DNA of 26,957 nt, from assembly GCA_937926205.1 (NCBI GenBank), contig CALEYL010000026.1:1-26957 (forward strand). The letters run 5' to 3'. Origin of the DNA: an uncultured Saprospiraceae bacterium. GTDB lineage: Bacteria > Bacteroidota > Bacteroidia > Chitinophagales > Saprospiraceae. Position 1 is the stretch's first letter, and each line of letters starts with the position of its first letter. The notes under the pieces are model-generated. The model saw only the letters and a program-made list of their open reading frames with translations. It did not search any database and was not told the origin of the DNA. Both the position numbers and the translations under genes were made by a program. Shown here piece by piece: positions 7,486-15,371 of the stretch.

Positions 7486-8556
7486 CTAAGATAAAACTTT
7501 TAATCCCGTAAAGGCTTCAAACCGTGCCACAGCCTTTTCGAACAAAGCGAATTGGACTGCATCCGGCGATTTGAAAAAATCATATTTAAAATCGATGCCG
7601 CTTTTTTGCAGGGTTCTTTTCCAGGTTCCGATGATTTGTCCGTCATGGACAATGGTATTGTCGAAAGGAAGAAATGGTTTGGCGTCAAAGGAATTTCGGT
7701 AAGAAAGCATAGGGCTTCGGTCTTTGTACCCCATGACCATTTCGTCATAAATGGGTAACAGAGAGATGTCCCGGTATGGTTTTGCAGGGAGCATTTGATC
7801 TGGATCAAAAAAATACGTCTGGCCTTCGACCTGCTCGCCGGTAATCACATTCCCGAGCATGGAAAGACCGCTCCTGCAGTCGGCTACCGTCAAACCAGAC
7901 CACGTTGCAAAGTCCTTGAGTGTCGCGGGGCCCCTGCTTGTAAAATAACGCTTCGTTAGTTCGGCCAGGGCTTCGTCCCTGCTTTTTGCGCTGAAAGGCG
8001 GCACGCGTTCTTCCAGCAAAGCATATGTAAATTGATTCCCTTGCCTGGCGCCGCTACAAATGACGCCCCCCAGTTCGGCATGCATCATGATGCAGCTCAG
8101 GCGGGTTCCTTCCGCCATGATGCCCGCTTTGCCCATGGAATCGTTCAAGGCATTGCGGGTCAATTGTTTACCGCCTTCCAAGGCCTTGATGATCACGTCG
8201 TGGCACCGCTGAAACACCTTTTGATCCAGTTCACACTTCCGGTACATGAAGGCATTGGCAGCATGCACGCGCGGAGCTGTCAGTTGCAGCATCCAGCGAA
8301 GGTCTTTTGCAGCTACAAAATGCCAGGTCGGCCTCAGCAGGTGGGTGCGCACAATGGTTCCGGCCGTCAATTCCCGTTCGATGTCTTCGTCCTTCAAATG
8401 TGGCAGGCGCAAGCCCAACGCCCATTTAGCCTGTGCATATTCCTGGCCCTGTATGGCGCCAAACCAGTCCAGCATTTCGCTTGCTTCCCTGAACTTAGTG
8501 CCGGAAATTTGTTGGTTGGAAAGCCGGTAGCGGGCAATTTCGGGTAAGGTCATCAT
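7486..8556 (-). CDS. Winged-helix DNA-binding protein of the HTH_42 (YcaQ/AlkZ-like) family
   Basis: The N-terminal segment DWFGAIQGQEYAQAKWALGLR is the hallmark of HTH_42/DUF1006 proteins. It keeps the Q-x-Q motif that is catalytic in AlkZ-type DNA glycosylases for crosslinks and alkylated bases. RPTWHFV and the LLPIYDEMVMGYKDR stretch are also family signatures. A glycosylase role is therefore possible, but many members are uncharacterised. The frame opens further to a GTG at 8583. I prefer ATG at 8556, because it makes a 4-bp ATGA overlap with the upstream gene and gives 356 residues starting MMTLPEIARYRL. The 4-gene operon context includes a MutS-type ATPase. Confidence 0.87.
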   Translation of the reverse strand: MMTLPEIARYRLSNQQISGTKFREASEMLDWFGAIQGQEYAQAKWALGLRLPHLKDEDIERELTAGTIVRTHLLRPTWHFVAAKDLRWMLQLTAPRVHAANAFMYRKCELDQKVFQRCHDVIIKALEGGKQLTRNALNDSMGKAGIMAEGTRLSCIMMHAELGGVICSGARQGNQFTYALLEERVPPFSAKSRDEALAELTKRYFTSRGPATLKDFATWSGLTVADCRSGLSMLGNVITGEQVEGQTYFFDPDQMLPAKPYRDISLLPIYDEMVMGYKDRSPMLSYRNSFDAKPFLPFDNTIVHDGQIIGTWKRTLQKSGIDFKYDFFKSPDAVQFALFEKAVARFEAFTGLKVLS

Positions 8557-8951
8557 GCTTGACTGTATTTCTTTTGCAACCACCCGGTCGCGAGCAGGGC
8601 GATGCCCACAATTCCCATAATGAGCTGGAGCGGGTGGTATTTTTGCACCAGCAAAATCTGAACAACAATCCAGCCGATCAAAATAATGCCCTGTGCCATC
8701 ACCAACAGAGATGCTTGTTTGTGCTTGCGGATAAGTGCTGTAAAAACAAAGAGGCTAAACAGGCCATTTGCAACAAAAAGGATGAGGCCCGGGATGAAAA
8801 AACTGGAAAAAGGGGTTCGTTCCAACCAGTTTTGCGGCAATTGCAAATTGCTTCCATCCGGCCAGAAAAGAAGGCTTCCGCCGCCATATAGCGCACCGAT
8901 GCCGTTGAACAGCAAAAGCACAGCGGCAATGACATTCAAGAATCTTTTCAT
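8553..8951 (-). CDS. Small four-helix membrane protein of unknown function
   Basis: About 132 residues with four hydrophobic segments (approximately 7-27, 52-73, 82-100 and 108-126), short charged loops and a KKYSQA tail. The frame extends to a TTG at 8966, but ATG at 8951 (MKRFLNVIAAVLLL) gives a normal first membrane helix. Its stop overlaps the start of the HTH_42 gene (ATGA). I do not recognise the family. Confidence 0.8.
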   Translation of the reverse strand: MKRFLNVIAAVLLLFNGIGALYGGGSLLFWPDGSNLQLPQNWLERTPFSSFFIPGLILFVANGLFSLFVFTALIRKHKQASLLVMAQGIILIGWIVVQILLVQKYHPLQLIMGIVGIALLATGWLQKKYSQA

Positions 8952-9115
8952 AAGGTTTGCAAACAAAGGTCTTAAAGCCTGTTTGCATGGTTAAAGTTCG
9001 GATTTTTTTTCAGACAACTCAAGGCCCTGATCGGATAAAATCGGGCATTCAGAGTACCTTTACGCGGTGCAACGCAAACCATGCGTTTCCCTGAACGGCA
9101 ACATCATCCGATCCA

Positions 9116-10360
9116 TTAATCCTTGTATTTTTTGAAAATGGTGGTGGCAATGTGTCCGCCAAATCCGAAGGTATTGCTCATGGCATAATGCACCTGTCTG
9201 GACTCGGCTTTGCCCAGGGTTAAGTTGAAAATGTCTTTAAACTCGGGTTCGATTTCGAGTGCGTTGATGGTTGGCGGGATGGTGTTTTCCTGAACGGCTT
9301 TTATGCAGGCGATGGCTTCGGCTGCGCCGGCTGCACCCAGTAAATGGCCCGTCATGGATTTTGTGGCGCTGATGTTGAGTTTGCTTTCTCTGCCGAAAAC
9401 CCGCTCTATGGCCTTCAATTCGCTGGTGTCGCCGGCAAGGGTTGAGGTCGCGTGTGCGTTTAGGTAGTCGATATCGGCTGCACTTATGCCTGCATCTTCC
9501 ATTGCGGCAAGCATGCCCAGGTATGCGCCTTCGCCTTCAGGGTGGGTTCCTGTTAAATGGTAAGCGTCTGCCGCCATGCCGCCGCCTGCGATTTCGGCAA
9601 GGATGTTTGCGCCCCGCTTTTTGGCGTGCTCCAATTCTTCCAGAATGATCGCGCCGGCTCCTTCCCCCATCACAAAACCATCCCGGTTGACATCAAAAGG
9701 CCGGGAAGCAATTTGAGGCTGGTCGTTTAGGGTTGACAGCGCTTTGGCTGCACTAAAACCACCGACCGAGCTTTCGACGATCGGCGCTTCCGAACCGCCG
9801 GTAATGATCATATCGGCTTTGTTCCATTTGATGTAATTAAAAGCGTCAATGATGGCTGTGTTTGAGGTAGCACAGGCGGAAACCGTGGTGAAGTTTACCC
9901 CCCTGAGGCCGTATTTTATGGAGATGATGCCGGATGCAATGTCCACGATCATTTTGGGAATAAGGAAAGGGCTAAACCTCGGCGTACCATCCCCCAAAGC
10001 AAATTCGGTCACCTGCTGCTGAAAAGTGTGGATGCCACCATTGCCTGAACCCCAGATCACGCCAATTCTGTTTCTGTTGAGGTTTTCAAAATGGATGTCG
10101 CCGTTTTTGACGGCTTCCTCTACGGCAATGATCGCATATTGGGTAAACAAATCATACCTGCGCGCTTCCGCTTTGTCAATATGGTCTAAAGGGTCAAAGT
10201 TTTTCAGCTCGCACGCAAATTTCGTTTTGAACTTAGTGGCATCAAACCTGGTGATTTCGGCCGCTCCGCTCACCCCGTTGATGAGCGATTCCCAAAAATC
10301 ACCGACATTGTTTCCGATAGGGGTCAAAGCCCCCAAACCTGTTACGACGACTCGTCTCAT
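9116..10360 (-). CDS. fabF: Beta-ketoacyl-[ACP] synthase II (FabF/KAS II type)
   Basis: This 414-residue thiolase-fold enzyme condenses malonyl-ACP with acyl-ACP. The Cys-His-His triad is visible: Cys163 in VSACATSNTA, His303 in NAHATSTLAGD and His339 in KSMTGHLLGAAGA (with Lys334). GFGGHIATTIF at the C-terminus is the family glycine-rich loop. The ATG abuts the TetR gene stop, so regulator and synthase share a transcript. No acpP, fabG or fabZ lies nearby, which suggests an accessory or inducible synthase and not the housekeeping copy. That reading is inference. Confidence 0.93.
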   Translation of the reverse strand: MRRVVVTGLGALTPIGNNVGDFWESLINGVSGAAEITRFDATKFKTKFACELKNFDPLDHIDKAEARRYDLFTQYAIIAVEEAVKNGDIHFENLNRNRIGVIWGSGNGGIHTFQQQVTEFALGDGTPRFSPFLIPKMIVDIASGIISIKYGLRGVNFTTVSACATSNTAIIDAFNYIKWNKADMIITGGSEAPIVESSVGGFSAAKALSTLNDQPQIASRPFDVNRDGFVMGEGAGAIILEELEHAKKRGANILAEIAGGGMAADAYHLTGTHPEGEGAYLGMLAAMEDAGISAADIDYLNAHATSTLAGDTSELKAIERVFGRESKLNISATKSMTGHLLGAAGAAEAIACIKAVQENTIPPTINALEIEPEFKDIFNLTLGKAESRQVHYAMSNTFGFGGHIATTIFKKYKD

Positions 10361-10915
10361 TTATGCTTTCGTTAAATCGTTAATGACTGTTTGTTTTATT
10401 TGCAGGAAGTCCTCATTGCTGGTCAGCCGGGTCAATTGCACGGCAGCCAGCATGTTGGTAATGACCATCAATGCCTTTGTTCTGGTGCTGATGTCAAAAT
10501 GGAAAACGCCTTTCGTTTTTCCCTCGTCGAGGATGTCCATAACCCATTGCAGGATTTCACCTACGAGCTTTTTCAACTCAACCTGTATTTCCGGCTCAAC
10601 GGTATACAGGTCGGTGGCCAAAGAACCTACAATGCAAATTTTGTCTTCCGACTTTGCCGTGGTGTAAATGCTGAAAAAAGCATTCAACTTTTGCAAAGGC
10701 TGCTGGTCTGCTGATTTTTGCTGAAGTTGCCGGAGCCTGCTCAGGTGCTCCTGAATGATCGAAATGCCCAAATCTGTTTTGGTCGGAAAATGGTAGTGTA
10801 CAGATGCATTCTTAATGTTCAGCTGCTTTGAAATGTCTGAAAAGCTAAACGCATTGTAGCCTTTTTCCCTGATGAGCTTGTCGCCAATTTCGAGGATTGC
10901 TGCTTTTGTATCCAT
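10361..10915 (-). CDS. TetR/AcrR family transcriptional repressor
   Basis: This 184-residue protein has an N-terminal TetR HTH: AILEIGDKLIREKGYNAFSF, then SDISKQLNIKNASVHYHFPTK, the classic recognition helix with YHF at about 41-43. The C-terminal ligand and dimer domain is all-helical. The gene directly precedes fabF. Its promoter carries a 20-bp palindrome filling the -33/-7 spacer, so autorepression of the tetR-fabF transcript is likely. The ligand is unknown; an acyl-CoA or lipid-like compound would fit the partner gene. Confidence 0.92.
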   Translation of the reverse strand: MDTKAAILEIGDKLIREKGYNAFSFSDISKQLNIKNASVHYHFPTKTDLGISIIQEHLSRLRQLQQKSADQQPLQKLNAFFSIYTTAKSEDKICIVGSLATDLYTVEPEIQVELKKLVGEILQWVMDILDEGKTKGVFHFDISTRTKALMVITNMLAAVQLTRLTSNEDFLQIKQTVINDLTKA

Positions 10916-10923
10916 AACGAATG

Positions 10924-10955
10924 CAAAGTTATCTATCTACTAGTAGGTAGACAAA
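10924..10955 (-). promoter_or_regulatory. Promoter of the tetR-fabF operon
   Basis: On the minus strand, TTTG (10955-10952), a 20-bp spacer and TAACTTTG (10931-10924) match the Bacteroidota -33/-7 consensus. The ATG at 10915 is only 8 bp past the -7 box, so the transcript is leaderless or nearly so. Confidence 0.75.
10932..10951. promoter_or_regulatory. TetR operator (predicted)
   Basis: TCTATCTACTAGTAGGTAGA is an inverted repeat with 9 of 10 arm positions paired, centred on CTAG. It occupies exactly the spacer between the -33 and -7 elements of the tetR-fabF promoter, the usual place for a repressor site. Confidence 0.75.
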
Positions 10956-10998
10956 TTTTCGAACCTTTTATTTTGTAAAACTTACTCCTGCTCAGGAA

Positions 10999-11301
10999 TC
11001 AGATCTTTTCTCCCTTAATGAGGATGGCAGATTTTATGGATTGTTCTTTCAAATGCAAAAACTGCTTTCTGCTCTCGTCCTGCATGAAATTTTGAAAATC
11101 AGTTTCTGCATCAAACTGAATGAGGTGAATTTCGTAAGGCTTTTCTATATGCATTTCGACGATGGAGTCATCTGATGGCCTTACCCGAAGCAGCAACTGC
11201 CCGTTGTATTTTGAAATGATGGGAATGGCAATGTCTTCAAATTGATGAAACACAGACTCCTGATCGTTTTTCAGGTATATCAGTTGGGTGATGTAGAGCA
11301 T
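10999..11301 (-). CDS. DUF1330-like small protein
   Basis: This 100-residue protein has a dimeric alpha/beta-barrel (ferredoxin-like) pattern. The central YEIHLIQFDAETDFQNFMQD resembles the DUF1330 motif in which a strand is followed by a short helix (family members carry W/R-x-F-D-S-x-E). No catalytic residues can be assigned. It follows the GNAT gene by 44 bp on the same strand. Function unknown. Confidence 0.7.
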   Translation of the reverse strand: MLYITQLIYLKNDQESVFHQFEDIAIPIISKYNGQLLLRVRPSDDSIVEMHIEKPYEIHLIQFDAETDFQNFMQDESRKQFLHLKEQSIKSAILIKGEKI

Positions 11302-11345
11302 TGTTTTCTTGTGCTTTTAAAATCATAAGATGATCTGCGAACCTT

Positions 11346-11867
11346 TCAAACCTCATCAAACGCTTTCGCATAAACCACGGTTCCATGCACATTTTCCAAT
11401 GCACCCGGCATGAGTTCGATACCCATAAAGGCTGGCGAAGGGACTTCAAAAGGTGCTTTGATGCGCCATTTTTCTGCCGGTACAAAACCGAATCGGGGGT
11501 AATAATGCTCGTGGCCCAGCACAATGACCGAGGCATGTCCCAGCGCTTTCGCCTGTTCCAGTCCGAAGCGGATGAGTTGCCCGCCAACCCCCTGGTTTTG
11601 GAACCCCGGCCGAACCGCCATCGGAGCAAGAGCCAGGCTGTCGTACGCGTTCCCCTGCTCGTCTTTGATCTTAATTTTTGTAAAAAGAATGTGGCCCACA
11701 ATGGCGTCTTCATGAACGGCCACCAGCGACAAGGCGGGGATAAAGGCATCACTGCTTCGCAGCTTATCCACGAGGATGGCCTCTTCAGGTTGGCCAAAAG
11801 CCAGGTGGTTGACTTCATAAATGGCCGGAATATCGGATGTTTGTTCTGGTCGGATCAAAAGATTCAT
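11346..11867 (-). CDS. GNAT N-acetyltransferase, YhbS-like
   Basis: This 173-residue single GNAT domain contains LALAPMAVRPGFQNQGVGGQL, the beta4 strand plus acetyl-CoA loop (QNQGVG at about 94-99), then VIVLGHEHYYPRFGF, the YhbS-type beta5/alpha4 segment. The C-terminal MPGALENVHGTVVYAKAF is also typical of YhbS-like proteins. The substrate is unknown; some relatives act on small molecules or acylated proteins. It lies 33 bp after the DUF6958 gene and is probably cotranscribed. Confidence 0.88.
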   Translation of the reverse strand: MNLLIRPEQTSDIPAIYEVNHLAFGQPEEAILVDKLRSSDAFIPALSLVAVHEDAIVGHILFTKIKIKDEQGNAYDSLALAPMAVRPGFQNQGVGGQLIRFGLEQAKALGHASVIVLGHEHYYPRFGFVPAEKWRIKAPFEVPSPAFMGIELMPGALENVHGTVVYAKAFDEV

Positions 11868-11900
11868 GCTTTCATATTGTTGTCAATTCCCAAAGTTCCG

Positions 11901-12218
11901 TCAGGTAAAGTGCTGTTCTCCTGAATTTTCCGGAATATTGGTTCTCAAACGATACCGATCAGGTTTCGTTCCGGTCCTTTCAATCATTTTTCTCGCTTCC
12001 AAATCGAGTTTAACGACCTCTCCATACCATTGAACCCCACCTTCGAAGGTATCTTTTACGCGATCATACAACTGCTCCATCAATTCAGTATGAGTAAGTT
12101 CATCCTGTTGTAAAATCGATAAAATTTGCCCCTTTATCCGGTTGTATTTTTCCAGTGTGATGCGCTTATTTGTCTTTCCAGATGCTGGGTGCAGCGTTTG
12201 AATATACTCCACATTCAT
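11901..12218 (-). CDS. DUF6958-like small protein with winged-helix-like pattern
   Basis: About 105 residues, starting MNVEYIQTLHPASGKTNKRI. The order of elements (helix ILSILQQ, helix THTELMEQLYDRV, then GGVQWYGEVVKLDLEARKMIER and PDRYRLR) looks like a small winged helix, and the sequence resembles DUF6958. The frame extends to TTG at 12260, but that would run into the upstream MBL gene. ATG at 12218 leaves a clean 16-bp gap and is preferred. Function unknown. Confidence 0.75.
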   Translation of the reverse strand: MNVEYIQTLHPASGKTNKRITLEKYNRIKGQILSILQQDELTHTELMEQLYDRVKDTFEGGVQWYGEVVKLDLEARKMIERTGTKPDRYRLRTNIPENSGEQHFT

Positions 12219-12234
12219 TTTAGTCAGTTTTTTA

Positions 12235-13158
12235 TTACCATTTTTCTCCCTGCACGGCAACTGAAAAGCCTTTTGCTACCACCACTGCCCGCACCGCCGG
12301 ATCCCACATCAGGGGGTTGGTGTGGTTGAAATGAATGAAGCAGACTTTTTGTCGTTCTCCCGGCGCTTCAGATTCGAAAAGGGTCATGGTTTCTGAAACG
12401 AAGGGGTGCGGTACTTCTGCGATGTTGCGAAAAGGCAGCTCATTGGCAGCATAAAAAGTAGCGTCTAAAAAAGCGACATCTACCTGTTTTATTTCAGCGA
12501 CAATACTTTTTTCGTATTTGGACCATTTGTCGATGTCCGGAATGAACAGGTATTTTTTTGCTGTTGTGAGGATGCGAAAACCGGCCGTTTCGGAATATTC
12601 GTCGCGGTGGGGTACCCGAAAAGCCTGCACCTGAACGGCATCGGAGCAACGGAAGACCGAATCAGCGCTCAGCTCCTGAATCGCGATGTTTTGCAGGCTG
12701 ACCAATTGACTCCACGGACCATTGGTCTCCAGAAAAGCTTTCATTTTTGGCAAAGCGTATACGGGCACTTTTTGGGCATTGAGCGCTTCTCGGCCCAACT
12801 CCATCAGGCCCGTGTAATGCCCCATGTGTGCATGGGTCAGGAAGATGCCATCGGGCAGGTAGTTGTATTGCCCTCCTGTGAGGGTTGCAAAAAGGTGTAG
12901 CTGCTCATTGAGGTCGGGTGTGGCTTCAAACAGCCACCATTTGCGCTCGCCGGGGCTGACGACGGCCAGGGAGACCACATTTTGTTTCTGTTCTGGATGT
13001 GTCCAGGCCATTTCACAACAGGAACGCTGACAACCGATGTGCGGGTAGCCGCCATCCTGCGCAACGCCAAGGAGCAGGACGTAAGGCCCGGCGTCGGATT
13101 GGGCAATCACAAGCGTCGGAAATGTCGAAAAGAGCAGTAAAAGGATTTTTAACATCAT
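12235..13158 (-). CDS. Exported metallo-beta-lactamase-fold hydrolase, PqqB-like
   Basis: The protein starts MMLKILLLLFSTFPTLVIAQ, a signal peptide, which is why I chose ATG 13158 over the in-frame ATG at 13206 that overlaps the previous gene. About 307 residues. GVAQDGGYPHIGCQRSCC (near 32-48) is a PqqB-type N-terminal signature, followed by the metal motif THAHMGHYTG (His109, His111, His114). The Asp of canonical H-x-H-x-D-H is Gly here. Further likely ligands are in IPDIDKW and FIHFNHTNPL. No other pqq genes are present, so a PQQ role is unlikely; it is a periplasmic hydrolase or oxygenase of unknown substrate. Confidence 0.83.
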   Translation of the reverse strand: MMLKILLLLFSTFPTLVIAQSDAGPYVLLLGVAQDGGYPHIGCQRSCCEMAWTHPEQKQNVVSLAVVSPGERKWWLFEATPDLNEQLHLFATLTGGQYNYLPDGIFLTHAHMGHYTGLMELGREALNAQKVPVYALPKMKAFLETNGPWSQLVSLQNIAIQELSADSVFRCSDAVQVQAFRVPHRDEYSETAGFRILTTAKKYLFIPDIDKWSKYEKSIVAEIKQVDVAFLDATFYAANELPFRNIAEVPHPFVSETMTLFESEAPGERQKVCFIHFNHTNPLMWDPAVRAVVVAKGFSVAVQGEKW

Positions 13159-13172
13159 GATTTTGCTGCTGC

Positions 13173-13802
13173 TTATTGGATGAAATAAACCAAACTCTGC
13201 CCACATACCCGATCACTGGCATCCCCTGTGCATTGGTACTTAATTTTTGTAAAAATATAAGTGTCGCCTGTCTTTGCCCTGGCAATGATTTCGTCTGTTT
13301 TTTCTGTAAATTTTGCCGATTTTTCATTGACCACCGATTCCTTTTGCCCGTTCGCAGCGATCCGGACTACTTTGTATTGATTTGGGGTGCACCTGACATC
13401 GAAATCGAAGTCGGGCAACAGCATGGTCAATCCTTTGATCTTCTTAAATTCCCCGGCAGTCAAATCCCTGTTGAGGGCGTTCAGGAACGGCACTGCATCC
13501 GGTATGCGTTTGGCGCGCAGGGTTTCCTGATAATTGAAGGGGGCTCCGGTTTTTGATGCGATGCTGATGACGACTTCGCCCGGCTTTTCAACCCTGATGT
13601 TGTACATTCCGCCGCCGATTTCCTGAGCAGTTCCGCCTTTGATGCTAAGAATTACAGAATCTTTCGGGCTTTGAATTCGGACCGGGTTGTCCACGCCAAC
13701 GTACAAAACACCCATTTTTAATGGGATAATGGCGTACTGGCTGAATCCTGAGGTTGTCAAAGCGCCTAAAAGCAATAGGGTTACTTGAGCTTTCATTTTC
13801 AT
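13173..13802 (-). CDS. Secreted GldM C-terminal-domain-like protein
   Basis: This 209-residue protein has a signal peptide (MKMKAQVTLLLLGALTTSGF). PLKMGVLYVGVDNPVRIQ resembles the beta-rich repeat of the GldM C-terminal region (type IX secretion/gliding motor), here in a stand-alone short protein lacking GldM's N-terminal helix and coiled domain. A PDAVPFLNALNRDLTAGEFKKIKGL segment also recalls GldM-C sequences. It may be a periplasmic beta-sandwich adaptor. The 14-bp gap to the PqqB-like gene suggests cotranscription. Confidence 0.72.
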   Translation of the reverse strand: MKMKAQVTLLLLGALTTSGFSQYAIIPLKMGVLYVGVDNPVRIQSPKDSVILSIKGGTAQEIGGGMYNIRVEKPGEVVISIASKTGAPFNYQETLRAKRIPDAVPFLNALNRDLTAGEFKKIKGLTMLLPDFDFDVRCTPNQYKVVRIAANGQKESVVNEKSAKFTEKTDEIIARAKTGDTYIFTKIKYQCTGDASDRVCGQSLVYFIQ

Positions 13803-13897
13803 GGTTAACTGAAATTTTAATCGTTAATAATGGGCGGCTGTTCCGTTCGTCTGTTCTCCCGGATGCGGCGTGTTGCCGAGGTGGGAAAAGCCAAACC

Positions 13898-14506
13898 CTA
13901 TTTCATCGAAAACGGCGGCTTCCTTGCCACCACGGCTTCATAGATCAAAATATAAAATCCGAGTCTGAATTTGTATGCCTGGAGTAACGACAATGTCCCA
14001 ATTAGCACAATAACAGGCACAAGTAACAGATATTGAATGGATACTTTGCCAAACATCAAATAAAAGATCAACATAAAAAAAGCAAGCAAGGCAGCAAGGC
14101 AAACGCCGCGCATCATCTTTGAATAGGCCAGATATCGGTCTATTTCAAAAGCAATTTCCAGATTTTCTTGCCGGATACTGGCAAACCAAATAGCCCAATG
14201 TCCGGGATGAATGTCGCTGATATCTAATTCAGGGATACGCTGCCGGATAATTTCAAGCGCTTTAACCTTTGGTTCATCTTTGCTTTTGTATAAATTTGTG
14301 ACATACCGATTCACCGGATCGAACACAAAGCCGATCAGGTAGGCAGCCAGCGTAAAAATCAGAATGGCTGTAAAACCAGCGCTTCCCAAACCGGAAAAAT
14401 AATCCACAACAGCAAATGTTTTTAGCCCGTGGAGTACAAGGAGCAACAGCAGTCCACCAGGCACGGTGTAGCCGAAAAAGTCGTAAATACTGGTTTTAAT
14501 ATTCAT
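13898..14506 (-). CDS. Four-helix inner-membrane protein of unknown function
   Basis: This 202-residue protein has hydrophobic spans at about 15-28, 43-62, 132-152 and 157-176, with a charged cytosolic region (63-130) between helices 2 and 3. The N-terminus SIYDFFGYTVPGG, then AYLIGFVFDPVNRYV, is a recurring pattern in small bacterial membrane proteins of unknown role. No catalytic motif is visible. The start is ATG at 14506. The next gene downstream is 95 bp away. Confidence 0.75.
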   Translation of the reverse strand: MNIKTSIYDFFGYTVPGGLLLLLVLHGLKTFAVVDYFSGLGSAGFTAILIFTLAAYLIGFVFDPVNRYVTNLYKSKDEPKVKALEIIRQRIPELDISDIHPGHWAIWFASIRQENLEIAFEIDRYLAYSKMMRGVCLAALLAFFMLIFYLMFGKVSIQYLLLVPVIVLIGTLSLLQAYKFRLGFYILIYEAVVARKPPFSMK

Positions 14507-14557
14507 GTCGCTGCTGATTTTAGTGTATTTATACTCCGAGCCGCCAGGTATTGTGCA

Positions 14558-14758
14558 TCAGGCGAGTGCCAGATTTCGGAAATCTCTCTTGCCCAAAATT
14601 TGACAGTATGAGGCATCCTTACTGCGCTCCAAATTTATAATTGTACCCCCCCGAACGACCTGTGTTTCGTAATAATCCGTGCTGACATACCGGAAGTCCA
14701 TGCCCTGAATTTCTTTCCGGAGCGTCATAGTATTGAAAAGGTTGGTCACGGTTCTCAC
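14558..14758 (-). CDS. Small unrecognised ORF, doubtful
   Basis: A 66-codon frame from GTG at 14758. ATG at 14728 is an alternative start giving 56 residues. The frame stays open upstream past 14796 without a better start. The sequence has no recognised domain and two cysteines at most. It fills the space between the YcxB-like and membrane-protein genes with plausible codon use, but could be a gene remnant. Confidence 0.35.
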   Translation of the reverse strand: MRTVTNLFNTMTLRKEIQGMDFRYVSTDYYETQVVRGGTIINLERSKDASYCQILGKRDFRNLALA

Positions 14759-14795
14759 GACAAAAGCGGAATCCTTTTCTGTTTTTATACAGGAA

Positions 14796-15341
14796 CTATC
14801 TCCACTGCCATTCGTCGTTCAGGACATAAGGAATATCCAGTTTAGCTGCCAGAGATTTCAACTTTTCTTTCAGCGCCCCCAGGTTTTCCATTTGGCTTTT
14901 GGGCAAAACGATGGCCTCCCCGGTTTTGAGTTTGAGGTAAATGGCTTCAGAAATTTCAATCATACTTCCTAATTCTGATAAAGGCATTTTACTTTCGATG
15001 TCGCCTTCCTCAGCAAAAAGATCCTCTTCACCAATGGTAAGTTTCAGCGGTTTACCAATCCGGTCCCTGAAATTTTCCCGAATATAAGCCTGGTAATGCC
15101 TGACGTAGCGCCTCCTTTCCCATAGGGGGTAAATGAGGTACCAGAGGATGGCTGTAACGAACAGAAAAATGGCCGCGGCCTGCCTGCTGACAATGAGGTA
15201 AAAAAGCCCTATTAACACATAGGCCAGCGGTGCAATCAGCCGGGTTCTTCGCCGCTTTTTCATAATCCGCTCAGACATCGAAGCGCCATAGAGCTGATGA
15301 GTAAGGAAGTCGTTTTCGGAAAGCGAATAGGTAATCGTCAT
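14796..15341 (-). CDS. YcxB-like membrane protein
   Basis: 181 residues. A basic patch KKRRRTR precedes two hydrophobic spans (about 34-50 and 55-73), then a C-terminal soluble region in which LGSMIEISEAIYLKLKTGEA and IVLPKSQM match the YcxB-like domain (PH-like fold: a strand with an aromatic or small residue, then F/L-x-IPKxxF). Function is unknown across the family. A second member lies at 22175-22630. Confidence 0.82.
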   Translation of the reverse strand: MTITYSLSENDFLTHQLYGASMSERIMKKRRRTRLIAPLAYVLIGLFYLIVSRQAAAIFLFVTAILWYLIYPLWERRRYVRHYQAYIRENFRDRIGKPLKLTIGEEDLFAEEGDIESKMPLSELGSMIEISEAIYLKLKTGEAIVLPKSQMENLGALKEKLKSLAAKLDIPYVLNDEWQWR

Positions 15342-15371
15342 GCTGTGTGATTTGGCGCCAAACTCAAAGGC

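Noticed and set aside
9015..9050. Possible terminator hairpin after fabF
   Set aside because: A short GCCC-GAT/ATC-GGGC stem with a bulge is followed by an A-run, not a T-run, on the transcribed strand.
10026..10667. 213-codon plus-strand frame
   Set aside because: It is antisense to fabF and the TetR gene, both certain.
11237..11818. 193-codon minus-strand frame
   Set aside because: It overlaps the YhbS-like GNAT gene in another frame and has Trp/Arg-rich composition of a shadow.
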